The notes below the pieces were generated by a model. It was not told the DNA's origin. It worked only from the letters and a program-made list of their open reading frames with translations, and did no database searches. Of a stretch of 53,793 bases of DNA, positions 1 through 8,425 are shown piece after piece. The translations under genes and the position numbers were made by a program. Source of the DNA: Acidobacteriota bacterium (GTDB taxonomy: Bacteria; Acidobacteriota; Vicinamibacteria; Vicinamibacterales; UBA2999); contig JADZCN010000108.1 in assembly GCA_020851565.1 (NCBI GenBank), forward strand, positions 1-53,793. Direction: 5' to 3'. Positions within the stretch are counted from its first letter, which is position 1; every line of letters begins with the position of its first letter.

Positions 1-1
1 C

Positions 2-97
2 CAAGCCGACTGTGACTGGATCGCCGACCAGTTGAACCGACGGCCCCGCAAGCGTCTCGGCTTCCGAACCCCTGAGGAGTGCTTCTATGGTCTGTAG
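2..97 (+). mobile_element. IS30-family transposase, C-terminal end (partial)
   Basis: The first bases encode the last 31 residues of a transposase, running off the left edge. The peptide contains LNRRPRKRLGFRTPEE, the near-invariant tail of IS30-family DDE transposases (N.RPRK.LG..TP.E). In this family the protein recognises terminal inverted repeats and moves the element by cut or copy through a circular intermediate. The reading frame ends in TAG about 30 bases before the presumed element end. Only the family is recognisable; the rest lies outside the window. Confidence 0.85.
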
Positions 98-99
98 CC

Positions 100-130
100 G
101 GAGTTGCGGTTCAAAGTTGATGTCAAGGCG
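100..130 (+). repeat. probable right terminal inverted repeat of the IS30 element
   Basis: Directly behind the transposase stop lies GTTGCGGTTCAAAGTTGA (103-120). IS30-family elements commonly end in repeats of the type TTGCACTTCAAAGTTGAA, so this is very likely the right end. The exact outer boundary, probably between 120 and 135, cannot be fixed without the other end or an uninterrupted copy of the target. Confidence 0.5.
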
Positions 131-299
131 CCTTGTCCTCGCGCCCTGGCGTGGACGCGCCGTACCCGCGGAAGTCGATGGCGACAACGAGGTGGCCACG
201 CCGGGCCAGGTCCTCCGCCAGCGCCTTCCAGCTTTCCTTGTTGAAGGCAGCGCCATGCGCCAGGACGACGGCCTCCACGCCCTGGCCGTACACGTCCAC
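123..299 (-). pseudogene. alpha/beta hydrolase, N-terminal fragment cut off by the IS30 element
   Basis: Read on the minus strand from GTG at 299 (a second GTG at 293 is better spaced from the GAGGA upstream), 58 codons encode a classical alpha/beta-hydrolase start: VVLAHGAAFNKESW (oxyanion-hole HGxxxN/GxSW-type strand) and later VVAIDFRGYGAST, the DxRGxGxS motif. The frame runs into TGA at 123, inside the presumed IS terminal repeat. The nucleophile elbow and the rest of the fold are missing, so it should be non-functional. It starts 27 bases after the stop of the molybdenum hydroxylase large subunit and was probably the third gene of that operon. Confidence 0.7.
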
Positions 300-326
300 A
301 TCCTCGTGATTCTCCGCGCCGGAGCG

Positions 327-2669
327 TCAGACGCCCGCCGCCTTCAGCGCCGCAAGCACGCGCGCATCCCGGAACGGCACGCGCCGGATGCGCACGCCCG
401 TCGCGTCGAAAATGGCGTTGGCCACCGCCGCCAGCATCGGCTTGCACACCGTCTCACCCGCCCCGTAGTGTGGCAGGTCCGGCCGGCTCGGATTCGGATC
501 CCCGTTCACGATGACGACGTCGATGACGCCCGGCGTGTCGGCGTGGGTGAGCGTCGGGTGCGTGATCCAGTCCACGCTGGTCACCTTCTCGGTGTCGAAG
601 CGGACCTCCTCGTGCAGCGCGCGGCTGAGCGAGTGCAGCATGCCGCACTCGATCGTGCGGCGCAGGCCCTCGGGATTGACCACCAGCCCGCAGTCGTGCG
701 CACACACGAGCCGCCTCACCCAGACGTGCCCGGTCCGCCGGTTCACCTCCACCTCGGCGATCTCCACCGCTATCGTCTGGCTGCGATAGGCGTAGGCGAT
801 GCCGCGGCCGGTGAGGATGTCGCCGCTGTCGCGCGGCTTCGGCGACGGGCGCGGGTCCCAGCCGAACTTCTCGGCCGCGGCCTTCACGCACGCGATGGAG
901 CGCGCGCGCCTGAAGCCACCGTCATCGTCCCTGGCCGCGGTGAGCAGCTGAAGGCGGAACGCCACCGGATCGGCCTTCGCCGCCGCCGCGAGCTCGTCGA
1001 TGAAGCTCTCGGAGGCGAAGGTCACCTGCGGGCCGTCGGGGTCGCGCAGGTTGCCGGTGCGGAGCGGCGTTTCCCACACGAGCGGCAGGGGGACCACGCT
1101 GCCCGACATCCGCCGATTGGGAATGGCGTACATGTCCGAGGGGTACGACGCGCGGCCCGCGGCGGGTTGGGCCTTGCGCCGGCCGGTGAGCTGCGCGACG
1201 AGCACCGTGTCGAACTCGTTGTAGCCCAGGTGATTGTGATCCGCGGCACGAGCGTCGTACTCGAGCGACACGACGTGGCCCTGCGTGTCCAGAGCGCCGC
1301 GCATCCTGACCGCATAGGCCGGCCCCTTCGTGTCCCAGGCGGTTTCCTCCTGGCGCATCCACTGCACGCGCACGGGTCGGCCCAGCTCCTTCGCCAGCAA
1401 CGCCGCCTCGAACCCCGCATCGTCTGCCGCCGTGCGGCCGTAGGCCTGCGGTCCTTCCATCCACACCACGCGCACGCGGTCGCGCGGCATGTCCAGGAAG
1501 CGCGCCACGCCGTTCCTGAGGCCGTAGGACTTCATGTCGTTGGAGTAGATCGTGAGCTGGTCGTTCCTCGGGTCCGCCGTGGCATGCGCGGGGCCGATGG
1601 CGGTGTGTCCCTGGAACGGCACGTCGTAGTCCGCCTCGATGACGCGTGCGGCCCCGGCACGCGCCGCGTCGGGATCGCCCACGATCACCGGCTTGGCGGC
1701 CGACGTCGGCGTGGCACTCCGCATGTAGGTGAAGAGATCCTCTGAAGCCGGAAACGGCGCCGTCGCCGGCTTCTTCCAGTTCACCTTCAGCTGGCGCGCC
1801 GCGCGGATCGCCTGCTCCTCGCGCTCGCAGACCACGGCGACGTAGTTGCCCTGGCTCACCACTTTCACGAAGCCCGGGACACCGCGCACGGACGACTCGT
1901 CGATGCTCACCAGCGTGGCCCCGGCGACAGGCGGCTTCACGTTGCGAGCGTGCAGCATGCCGGGAAGCTTCACGTCCACCGCCCACTTCGCCGTGCCGTC
2001 CACCTTGGGTGGGATGTCGTAGCGCTGCGGCGAGGTGCCGACGATCTTCAGCTGCTGCACCGCCTTGAGTGGTGCGACGCCCGTCGTGGCGTCCACGTTG
2101 GCTCCTGAGAGCGTGACGTTGAAGCGCTTGCCGCCGATGAGCTCGCCGTAGGTGACCCGCTTCGACGGATCGGCCGCCGCCGAGACCACGCCGTCGCTCA
2201 CGACCATGCCCTCGACGGGCACGCCCAGGCGCGACGATGCCATCTCGAGCAGCACGCGGCGGGCTTCGGCCGCCACGCGGCGCATGGGCCAACCGTCGGT
2301 CTGGAGTGCGTCCGAGCCGCCCGAGCCGCCCTGGTCCACCGTGACGTCGGTGCTGCCCATCACGCAGCTCGTCTTGTCGTAGGCGATGTCCAGCTCGTCG
2401 GCCATGATCTGCCGAAACGCGGTGCCGGTGCCCTGGCCCAGGTCCGTCTTGCCGACGTGGAACGTCGCCGTACCGTCGGCGCGCACGACGATCCACGAGT
2501 CCAGCTGCCGGAAGTCCACGTCGGGGTACGGCCCGGGTCCCTGGGCCCCTGCGGTGCGCTGGCCTGCGGCCAGGCCGAGGGAGTCGGCGCCGGCCACCGA
2601 CGCGGCGCTGACGCCGACCACGAGCATCCCCGACGTCCTGAGGAAGTCCCGGCGGGAGGGCGCGCTCAT
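327..2669 (-). CDS. xanthine dehydrogenase-family molybdopterin-binding subunit (isoquinoline 1-oxidoreductase large-subunit type)
   Basis: 780 residues when started at ATG 2669, which has AGGAGG eight bases upstream and overlaps the stop of the small subunit (TGATG). The N-terminus SRRDFL followed by a hydrophobic stretch is a twin-arginine signal, so the folded cofactor-loaded enzyme is exported to the periplasm. The body matches the aldehyde/isoquinoline oxidoreductase family, and the C-terminus has HYGAGETV with the Glu that acts as catalytic base in this family. These enzymes hydroxylate N-heterocycles or oxidise aldehydes, passing electrons through the [2Fe-2S] partner encoded just upstream. 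The true substrate cannot be read from sequence. The next gene was truncated by an IS element. Confidence 0.9.
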   Translation of the reverse strand: MSAPSRRDFLRTSGMLVVGVSAASVAGADSLGLAAGQRTAGAQGPGPYPDVDFRQLDSWIVVRADGTATFHVGKTDLGQGTGTAFRQIMADELDIAYDKTSCVMGSTDVTVDQGGSGGSDALQTDGWPMRRVAAEARRVLLEMASSRLGVPVEGMVVSDGVVSAAADPSKRVTYGELIGGKRFNVTLSGANVDATTGVAPLKAVQQLKIVGTSPQRYDIPPKVDGTAKWAVDVKLPGMLHARNVKPPVAGATLVSIDESSVRGVPGFVKVVSQGNYVAVVCEREEQAIRAARQLKVNWKKPATAPFPASEDLFTYMRSATPTSAAKPVIVGDPDAARAGAARVIEADYDVPFQGHTAIGPAHATADPRNDQLTIYSNDMKSYGLRNGVARFLDMPRDRVRVVWMEGPQAYGRTAADDAGFEAALLAKELGRPVRVQWMRQEETAWDTKGPAYAVRMRGALDTQGHVVSLEYDARAADHNHLGYNEFDTVLVAQLTGRRKAQPAAGRASYPSDMYAIPNRRMSGSVVPLPLVWETPLRTGNLRDPDGPQVTFASESFIDELAAAAKADPVAFRLQLLTAARDDDGGFRRARSIACVKAAAEKFGWDPRPSPKPRDSGDILTGRGIAYAYRSQTIAVEIAEVEVNRRTGHVWVRRLVCAHDCGLVVNPEGLRRTIECGMLHSLSRALHEEVRFDTEKVTSVDWITHPTLTHADTPGVIDVVIVNGDPNPSRPDLPHYGAGETVCKPMLAAVANAIFDATGVRIRRVPFRDARVLAALKAAGV

Positions 2670-3163
2670 CACCGCACCTCCTGGTTGCCGGACCGAGTGG
2701 ACTGCATGGCCGTCGCCGCGCGTTTGATGGCGGCCTGGATGCGGTAGTAGGTCATGCAGCGGCAGAGCGTGCGCGACATGCCCTCGCGGATCTCCGCGTC
2801 GGTGGGATTGGGATTCCGATCGAGCAGCGCCTTCGCGGTGAGAATCTGCCCGTTCTGGCAGAAGCCGCACTGCGGCACCTGCTCGTCGATCCAGGCCTGC
2901 TGCAACGGGTGCAGCACGCCGCCTCGCGCCAGGCCCTCGAGCGTGGTGATCTCGGCGCCCTGCACGGACGAGACAGGGCGCACGCACGAGCGCACCGCTT
3001 CACCCTTGATGAGGACGGTGCACGCCCCGCACTGCCCGAGGCCGCACCCGAAGCGCGGGCCCCGGAGGTCGAGATCGTTCCTGAGGACGTAGAGGAGTGG
3101 TGTCGAGGGCTCCGCCTCGACTGTACGCGCCTCGCCGTTGACGGTCAGCTTGATCGTGCTCAT
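2669..3163 (-). CDS. (2Fe-2S)-binding small subunit of the molybdenum hydroxylase
   Basis: 164 residues from ATG 3163. An earlier in-frame ATG at 3181 adds six residues but lacks the typical start of the family; MSTIKLTVNG is the usual beginning. Residues about 40-55 carry FGCGLGQCGACTV, the plant-ferredoxin-type cluster, and residues about 100-140 hold CGFCQNGQ and LCRCMTYYRI, the second [2Fe-2S] cluster typical of isoquinoline-type small subunits. It shuttles electrons from the molybdenum site. There is no signal peptide, so it probably travels with the large subunit's Tat signal. Translationally coupled to the large subunit by one-base overlap. Confidence 0.93.
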   Translation of the reverse strand: MSTIKLTVNGEARTVEAEPSTPLLYVLRNDLDLRGPRFGCGLGQCGACTVLIKGEAVRSCVRPVSSVQGAEITTLEGLARGGVLHPLQQAWIDEQVPQCGFCQNGQILTAKALLDRNPNPTDAEIREGMSRTLCRCMTYYRIQAAIKRAATAMQSTRSGNQEVR

Positions 3164-3215
3164 CGCGGTGCAGTCTCGCACCGCCGTGCCACGAACTCAA
3201 GGGGGCATGGCGTGC

Positions 3216-3329
3216 GGCCGAGGCTGAAGCCTCGGCCCTCCGTACGCAGCGCCGGAACCCTCGTACGGAGCGCCGGGACTTCAGTCCCGGCGTCCCCGGC
3301 GTGTCGTTCGCCGAGGCTGAAGCCTCGGC
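3216..3329. repeat. three palindromic GC-rich repeats upstream of the molybdenum hydroxylase operon
   Basis: Three near-identical palindromes with 9-10 bp arms and a 2-base centre: 3216-3237 (GGCCGAGGCT/AGCCTCGGCC), 3272-3291 (GCCGGGACT/AGTCCCGGC), 3310-3329 (GCCGAGGCT/AGCCTCGGC). They are flanked by copies of a GTACGGAGCG-like spacer. This is the structure of REP/palindromic intergenic repeats. A related unit is found inside a coding sequence near 41.6 kb. The intergenic stretch 3164-3400 contains nothing else recognisable. Confidence 0.85.
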
Positions 3330-3400
3330 GCTCCGTACCCGGACCTGATCGTACGTCCTTCGCGATCGTCGTGTGCTTCGCGTCCCCGTGGACGCCCGCC

Positions 3401-4495
3401 CTACTGCGCGATCCGCACGACCTGCCCCGTCCCGGCCGATGAGCTGTTGACCGTGACGTAGACGGTGTTGTCGGGGCCAATCGCCATGCGCCCGGGATGC
3501 GTGAGCTCGCCCGCCGCCAGCTCCTCCCGGAACCCGAACGGGCCGATCTTCGTCAGCCGGCCGACGGTCCCGGGCCCCAGCAGTCCGTCCGCGTCGAACT
3601 CGAGCACGTACGCGGCACTGTCGGGACCGATGGCGATGTCGATGATGTTGGTGAAGCCGTCTGCCACCACCACGGGCGTACCGCCGGCGGCGGGCACGCG
3701 ATAGACGCGGGCGTCACCCACCGGGAACGGGAAGCCGGTGAGCTCGCCGACGTAGAGGCTGCCGTCCGGCCCTTCGACGACGGAAGTCGGCACGCTCTGC
3801 ATGTCGACGTCACCACCGGGGCCCGCCACGGTGCGCGTGGGGAACGTCGCCAGCGTCGTCACGTTCAGCCCCACGTCCACCTGCAGCAGCGAGTTGCCGC
3901 CCGCGTCGGTGAAGACGCCTCGGTCGGAGAGGATCGACATGCCGTACAGGTTCGAGTCCACCGCGCCCCCATCCGGGTTCGCCGCGGTTTCGTGGGCTGC
4001 GATGTCCACCATGGGCGTCACCACACCCTGGAGCGAGACGTGCAGCAGCATGCCGAACGGGTGGCCGGCGGCGCGGAGTGGCGCGAGAGTAGCCGGATCC
4101 CCGCCGGAACCCACGGTGATGAAGGCACTGCCAAAGCCGAAGTCGAGGTCGTGGGGCCCGGTCGCTTCGTTCCCCGACTGAGACTGATCCGCCAGCGACG
4201 GCAGACCGGTCAGCACGCGCAGCTGCCCGCCAGTGGGCGTGACCCGCGTCACGGCCCCGCTCGGCCCGTAACACCGCTCGCCCGGACCAGTCGGATTCGG
4301 CAGGCAGAGCGTGCTGGCCCCGCCACGCCCGGCTTCGACAACGTAGAGATTGCCGTCGGGCCCGAACGCGATGCCGCGGGGATTATCGAGCCCGGTCGCG
4401 ATCACCTGGGCCTGCTGGGCGCTCGCGGCGGAGAACGCGCCGGCCAGCACGACCAGCCAGGTGGCCAGGAACGACGCGCGAATGAACAGAGACAT
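3401..4495 (-). CDS. ScyD/ScyE-family secreted beta-propeller-like protein
   Basis: 364 residues starting at ATG 4495, preceded by a purine-rich AGGGGGGG stretch. Residues 1-26 form a signal peptide ending ASAQQ. Repeated motifs such as GLDNPRGIAFGPDGNLYVVE, GPDGSLYVGE, IAIGPDSAAYVLE and GPDNTVYVT are blades of an NHL/SMP30-like propeller; the arrangement fits the ScyD/ScyE family. Members in cyanobacteria belong to the scytonemin locus, but most are of unknown function in other phyla, so no pathway is inferred. Exported to the periplasm or beyond. It stands alone, with a 115-base gap to its upstream neighbour. Confidence 0.8.
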   Translation of the reverse strand: MSLFIRASFLATWLVVLAGAFSAASAQQAQVIATGLDNPRGIAFGPDGNLYVVEAGRGGASTLCLPNPTGPGERCYGPSGAVTRVTPTGGQLRVLTGLPSLADQSQSGNEATGPHDLDFGFGSAFITVGSGGDPATLAPLRAAGHPFGMLLHVSLQGVVTPMVDIAAHETAANPDGGAVDSNLYGMSILSDRGVFTDAGGNSLLQVDVGLNVTTLATFPTRTVAGPGGDVDMQSVPTSVVEGPDGSLYVGELTGFPFPVGDARVYRVPAAGGTPVVVADGFTNIIDIAIGPDSAAYVLEFDADGLLGPGTVGRLTKIGPFGFREELAAGELTHPGRMAIGPDNTVYVTVNSSSAGTGQVVRIAQ

Positions 4496-4610
4496 GGTTT
4501 CCCCCCTTGTTTCGTCGGAAGCTGGACCATTGGCGCCTGTGGCACGTCAACGGTCCACGATCAAACTGTGAGGATACACCCGGCCGTGACCGTCGCGTCG
4601 CGCGGCCCAA

Positions 4611-5591
4611 TCAGTGTTCCAGTTCCAACTGGATGGCGGCGAAGAAGGTGTCCGCGATCCTTCGGTACCCTGCCTCGTTCGGGTGCCGCCCGTCGTCGCT
4701 GTTGTAGGCATTCGGGTTCGCCGCAAACGCCTCGTAGACATCCACCAGCACGGCGTTCTCGCCGCGCGCCACGTCGCGGAGCTTTGCGTTGTAGCGCGTG
4801 ATGGTGGTGTTCGAGAGCCCGCGATTGACGCCCACCGGCGGCGGGGTCAGCGTGCCGATGAACACACGCGCGCCCCGGAACCTGGCGTCCTTCGCGATGG
4901 TCGTGACCGCGGCAATGGCCGGATCGATGCCGGCGTCGCCGAGGCCGAGGTCGTTGTAGCCGTCCAGGATGAGCACCGCCTCCGGCCGGTTCGCGTTGAT
5001 CACGCTCTGCGCCCGGCCCACCCCGTCCACCACTCGCTCGCCGCCCTTGCCCTCGTTCAGCACCGTGATGGACTGCGACGCGTAGCGCGCCGCCAGCAGC
5101 TGCTGCAGGACCCGCGGGTACGCCGCCTCCGGCACCTCGCGCAGCAGGTACGGCGGCGAGCCCCCGGGGTTGTTCGTCGCCACGATGCCCACCGTAACGC
5201 TGTCGCCGAAGGCGAGGAAGCGGGTCTTCGCGAGCGTAGGGATACGCGACACGCTCACCCCGAAGGTGCACGACGCCGTGCGGCCACCGCGATCGGTGGC
5301 GGTGCAGCGGACCTCGGTCGTTCCCAGCGGGAACGATTCATCAGACGCCGGCGTGCACGCCACCGACACAGGCGCCTCGCCGCCTTGCGCCGCCGGTATC
5401 TCGTAGCTGACCGTCGCGCTGGCCTCGCTGGTCGTGGCCGAGACCGGGCCCGGGCACGTGAGCGTGGGCGCGGCCGTGGGCGGGGGCGCCGGCGCGCTCG
5501 GAGCCGTGGGCGAGGACGAGCCGCCGCACCCGATCGCGAGAACCGCGACGGCCAGCACGCCCGCGCGCATGCTCGTTCGAACGATCGGCAT
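4611..5591 (-). CDS. SGNH/GDSL hydrolase lipoprotein with a HYR-like domain
   Basis: 326 residues from ATG 5591, which has GAGGGG in front and lies 8 bases behind the marC stop. The N-terminus ends in LAIGCGGSSS, a lipobox with Cys for lipid attachment. A Ser/Pro/Ala-rich linker follows, then a HYR-like immunoglobulin fold (about residues 45-120, ending CTATDRGGRTASCTFGV), then an SGNH esterase domain opening with FLAFGDSVTVG (nucleophile Ser) and closing with NSDDGRHPNEAGY (the Asp/His pair). Probably a surface or periplasmic esterase acting on carbohydrate esters or lipids; the substrate is unknown. Co-transcribed with marC. Confidence 0.85.
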   Translation of the reverse strand: MPIVRTSMRAGVLAVAVLAIGCGGSSSPTAPSAPAPPPTAAPTLTCPGPVSATTSEASATVSYEIPAAQGGEAPVSVACTPASDESFPLGTTEVRCTATDRGGRTASCTFGVSVSRIPTLAKTRFLAFGDSVTVGIVATNNPGGSPPYLLREVPEAAYPRVLQQLLAARYASQSITVLNEGKGGERVVDGVGRAQSVINANRPEAVLILDGYNDLGLGDAGIDPAIAAVTTIAKDARFRGARVFIGTLTPPPVGVNRGLSNTTITRYNAKLRDVARGENAVLVDVYEAFAANPNAYNSDDGRHPNEAGYRRIADTFFAAIQLELEH

Positions 5592-5599
5592 GCCGCCCC

Positions 5600-6187
5600 T
5601 CACCGCGCCAGGTAGGTCCGGACGCCGTTCATGAACATCTGCACCGCGATCATCACGAGCAGCATCCCCATCAGGCGCTCCAGCGCCATCAGGCCTCGCT
5701 CTCGCAGCACACGATAGAAGAACGTGGACGACAGCAGGATGGCGCCCGAGAGTGCCCAGGCGAGGGTCACGGCCAGCAGCAGCGGACCCGTCTGGCCCGG
5801 CGAGGTCCGCTGCAGGAGGAGGCACGCCGCCAGCGTGGACGGCCCGACGAACAACGGGATGGCGAGCGGCACGATGAACGGCTCGCCCTCGGGCGCGTCG
5901 GTCGCGTGGCCGCCATCGGCGGGGAAGATCATCCGGAGCGCGATGAGGAAGAGCACGATGCCGCCGGCGATGCTGATGGTGGCTTCGTCGAGGCCGAGGA
6001 TCCGGAGGATGTGGCCGCCGAGGAACACGAAGGTCAGCAGCACGAGGTAGGCGATGGCGATCTCGCGCACGAGCACACGACGCCGGCGCCCCGGCTCGAC
6101 GGGCTTCAGCACCGAGAGGAAGAGGGGGATGTTCCCAATCGGGTCCATGATCAGGAACAGGGTGACGACGGCCGAGGCAACGTCCAC
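5600..6187 (-). CDS. MarC-family integral membrane protein
   Basis: 195 residues with about six transmembrane helices; FLIMDPIGNIPLFL near the N-terminus is the hallmark of MarC/YhgN proteins and VPLAIPLFVGPSTLA is the matching second-half motif. The family's function is unresolved, despite the historical name linking it to multiple antibiotic resistance. The start is GTG at 6187: a perfect TATAAT on the minus strand ends 6 nt earlier and there is no Shine-Dalgarno, so the transcript may be leaderless. The SGNH lipoprotein gene follows after 8 bases. Confidence 0.9.
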   Translation of the reverse strand: MDVASAVVTLFLIMDPIGNIPLFLSVLKPVEPGRRRRVLVREIAIAYLVLLTFVFLGGHILRILGLDEATISIAGGIVLFLIALRMIFPADGGHATDAPEGEPFIVPLAIPLFVGPSTLAACLLLQRTSPGQTGPLLLAVTLAWALSGAILLSSTFFYRVLRERGLMALERLMGMLLVMIAVQMFMNGVRTYLAR

Positions 6188-6193
6188 CTGTGG

Positions 6194-6199
6194 ATTATA
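6194..6199 (-). promoter_or_regulatory. TATAAT -10 element of a leaderless marC transcript
   Basis: The minus strand reads GATATAATCCACAG then GTG. The TATAAT hexamer ends 6 nt before the GTG, placing the transcription start on the start codon. A convincing -35 hexamer is not visible. It overlaps the intergenic gap behind the preceding membrane-protein gene. Confidence 0.6.
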
Positions 6200-6203
6200 T
6201 CGG

Positions 6204-6644
6204 TCAGTACTTCAGCCCTTCGAGCCGCCAGACCACCTTGCTCGCCTTGCAGTAGTGGACGCGATAGCGGCTGCCCCGCACGGCGCTGACGTGTGCCCGG
6301 CCGATCAGCCGAAACCGTCCCAGCCGCTCGAACTCCACGTAGTGGTGCCGATCGCCAAACGTGCGTTCCACCCGATCCTCGGCGACGAACACCACGCCCC
6401 CGGCGAAGTCGCGCAGGCGGTTCCTCGCCTGGACGATCGCGGCGACCACGAACACGCCGAGGAGCCCGCGCACGATGAGTCGCTGCTCGCGGAGGACGCG
6501 GGCCAGCAGCAGCTCGAAGGCGGCGAACGCGGCGATGGCCGCCACGAGCGGCGCGCATTCCAGCAGCAGGCGCACCCGCTGGCCGGCCGTGAGTCGCACG
6601 GCGGCCGCCAGCGCCCGGCTCGCCTCGGGCGGTGGCGTCGTCAC
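6204..6644 (-). CDS. hypothetical membrane protein (two TM helices)
   Basis: 146 residues from GTG 6644, whose bases overlap the stop of the sigma factor gene (GTGA) with GAGGGG nine bases upstream; another GTG at 6662 is possible. Two hydrophobic helices (about residues 28-62) are followed by a soluble, basic domain with alternating beta-like segments (RHHYVEFERLGRFRLIGRAHV). No family is recognised. Translational coupling to the ECF sigma factor suggests a functional link, but it is not an evident anti-sigma factor. Confidence 0.6.
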   Translation of the reverse strand: MTTPPPEASRALAAAVRLTAGQRVRLLLECAPLVAAIAAFAAFELLLARVLREQRLIVRGLLGVFVVAAIVQARNRLRDFAGGVVFVAEDRVERTFGDRHHYVEFERLGRFRLIGRAHVSAVRGSRYRVHYCKASKVVWRLEGLKY

Positions 6645-7912
6645 CGGGGTTGCCCCTCGCACGCGCGGGCCCGCTCCAGCAGCAGTTCCCGCTCGCGCGC
6701 GTTCTTCGTCAGCGCCGCCGCGCGCTCGAATTCAGTGCGCGCTTCCGCGCGCCGGTCCAGCTTCTCGAGCAGATCTCCCCGAGCGGCTGGCAGGTAGTGA
6801 TACGCCTCGAGCGCAGGGTCTGACGCGAGTGCTTCGACGAGCGACAGGCCGGCCTCGGGACCGTCGGCCATCGCCACCGCCACCGCGTGATTCAGGCGGA
6901 CGATGGGCGAGCCGGTGAGGCGGACCAGGTCCGCGTACAGCCGGGCAATCTCCGCCCAGTCCGTGTCGTCCACGGCGGTCGCGCGCGCGTGGCACGCCGC
7001 GATGGCGGCCTGCATCGCGTAGGGCCCGCGGCCTGTGCCGAGGGCGTCGGCGCGCCCGAGCGCCGCCATCCCGCGCCGGATCAGCACACGATCCCACCGG
7101 GCACGGTTCTGATCCGTCAGGCGGACGGCCTCCCCGCGTGGGCCGACCCTCGCGCGCAGGCGCGACGCCTGCAGTTCCATCAGGGCCACCAGGCCGTGCA
7201 CCTCGGCCTGCCCTGGCATCAGCTCCGCCAGCACCCGCCCCAGCCGCAGCGCCTCGTCGCAGAGCGCCGGCCGCACCCAGTCGTCGCCAGTCGTGGCCGA
7301 GTAGCCCTCGTTGAACACGAGATAGATGACGTCCAGCACCGACGAGAGTCGTGCCTCCCGGTCGGGCCCGCGCGGCACCTCGTAGGGAACCTGTGCCTTC
7401 GCCAGCGTTCGCTTCGCGCGCACGATGCGCTGCGCGATGGTGGGCTCGGAGACGACGAAAGCGCGGGCAATCTCCTCGGTGGTCAGCCCGCCAAGGAGGC
7501 GGAGCGTCAGGGCCACGCGCGCCTCGGTGGCGAGCACCGGGTGGCACGCGGTGAACATCAGGCGCAGCAGGTCGTCGCCGATGTCGTCGTCCATGGCGGC
7601 GTCGAGGTCCGGAGGATCGGCGGCGCCGGAGGCGCCCAGCTCGTAGGCGAGCGTGTCGTGCCTGCGATCCGCGAGCGAGCGGCGGCGGAGCTGGTCGATC
7701 CCGCGGCGCCGGGCCGCGGTCATCAGCCACGCGCCCGGGTTGGCGGGGATGCCCGACCCGGGCCACTGCTCGAGCGCCGCCACCAGCGCGTCGTGCGCGA
7801 GGTCCTCGGCGGCGCTGATGTCGCGGACCAGGCGCGTCAGGCTGGCGATCAGGCGGGGGGACTCGATCCGCCACACGGCCTCGATCGCGCGGTGCGTGTC
7901 GGAGGGTGTCAC
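6641..7912 (-). CDS. ECF42-type RNA polymerase sigma factor with C-terminal TPR-like extension
   Basis: 423 residues, GTG start at 7912 with GGAGG 3 bases upstream. Sigma region 2 (about 15-75: AEDLAHDALVAALEQWP) and region 4 (about 125-165: GGLTTEEIARAFVVSEPTIAQRIVRAKRTL) are followed by a 240-residue extension with DVIYLVFNEGYSA and helical TPR-like segments. This is the COG4941/ECF42 architecture, about twice as long as a normal ECF factor. The group has no membrane anti-sigma factor; the extension is needed for activity, and DGPF/YciI genes are the usual neighbours and targets. One lies 84 bases upstream here. Confidence 0.92.
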   Translation of the reverse strand: MTPSDTHRAIEAVWRIESPRLIASLTRLVRDISAAEDLAHDALVAALEQWPGSGIPANPGAWLMTAARRRGIDQLRRRSLADRRHDTLAYELGASGAADPPDLDAAMDDDIGDDLLRLMFTACHPVLATEARVALTLRLLGGLTTEEIARAFVVSEPTIAQRIVRAKRTLAKAQVPYEVPRGPDREARLSSVLDVIYLVFNEGYSATTGDDWVRPALCDEALRLGRVLAELMPGQAEVHGLVALMELQASRLRARVGPRGEAVRLTDQNRARWDRVLIRRGMAALGRADALGTGRGPYAMQAAIAACHARATAVDDTDWAEIARLYADLVRLTGSPIVRLNHAVAVAMADGPEAGLSLVEALASDPALEAYHYLPAARGDLLEKLDRRAEARTEFERAAALTKNARERELLLERARACEGQPR

Positions 7913-7996
7913 GGCCTCCGATCACACCACTCCGTCAGCATCGCCGCAAGGGACGAACCGCGCGGCCCGGCGGGCGCGCTCCAGCGGCGTGCCCCG

Positions 7997-8425
7997 CTAA
8001 CCTTTCCGCTGGTCGATTGTCGCGCGCAGCCGCTCTTCCTGCTCGCGCAGCTCGGGCGTCAGGGCCTCTCCGAAGTCCTCGGCCTCGAACACCTGGCGGA
8101 TCTCGATCTCCGATTCACCCTCCATGGGGTTCGGGCAGCGGCGCACCCACTCGATGACCTCGTCCTTCGAACGGGCCTGCATGAGCCAGAAGCCGGCGAT
8201 GAGCTCCTTCGTCTCCGTGAACGGCCCGTCCACGACGGTGCGCTCCCTGCCCTTGAAGCGCACCCGCGCGCCCTTCGAGCTGGGGTGCAGCCCCTCACCA
8301 GCGAGCAGCACGCCGGCTTTCACCAGCTCTTCGTTGTACTTGCCCATCTCGGCCAGCAACTGCTCGCTGGGCATCACGCCCGCCTCGGATTCCTTCGTCG
8401 CCTTGATCATCACCATGAAGCGCAT
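7997..8425 (-). CDS. YciI/DGPF-domain protein
   Basis: 142 residues from ATG 8425, with AGGAGA about ten bases upstream. An in-frame ATG at 8524 would add 33 residues unlike the family and is rejected. MRFMVMIKATKESEAGVMPS is the canonical start, and VDGPFTETKELIAGFW is the DGPF motif that names the family. Function is unknown; the fold is ferredoxin-like and dimeric. It precedes the ECF42 sigma factor gene in the same orientation, the standard pairing. The 3' run-on of the next upstream ORF overlaps its 5' half in another frame. Confidence 0.92.
   Translation of the reverse strand: MRFMVMIKATKESEAGVMPSEQLLAEMGKYNEELVKAGVLLAGEGLHPSSKGARVRFKGRERTVVDGPFTETKELIAGFWLMQARSKDEVIEWVRRCPNPMEGESEIEIRQVFEAEDFGEALTPELREQEERLRATIDQRKG

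Noticed and set aside
87..1745. 552-codon frame on the plus strand opposite the molybdenum hydroxylase
   Set aside because: Arg/His/Val-rich shadow without any domain; the minus frame has clear cofactor motifs. The same applies to many long antisense frames in this GC-rich DNA, for example 32811-35270 opposite ppsA and 27510-30602 opposite rbbA.
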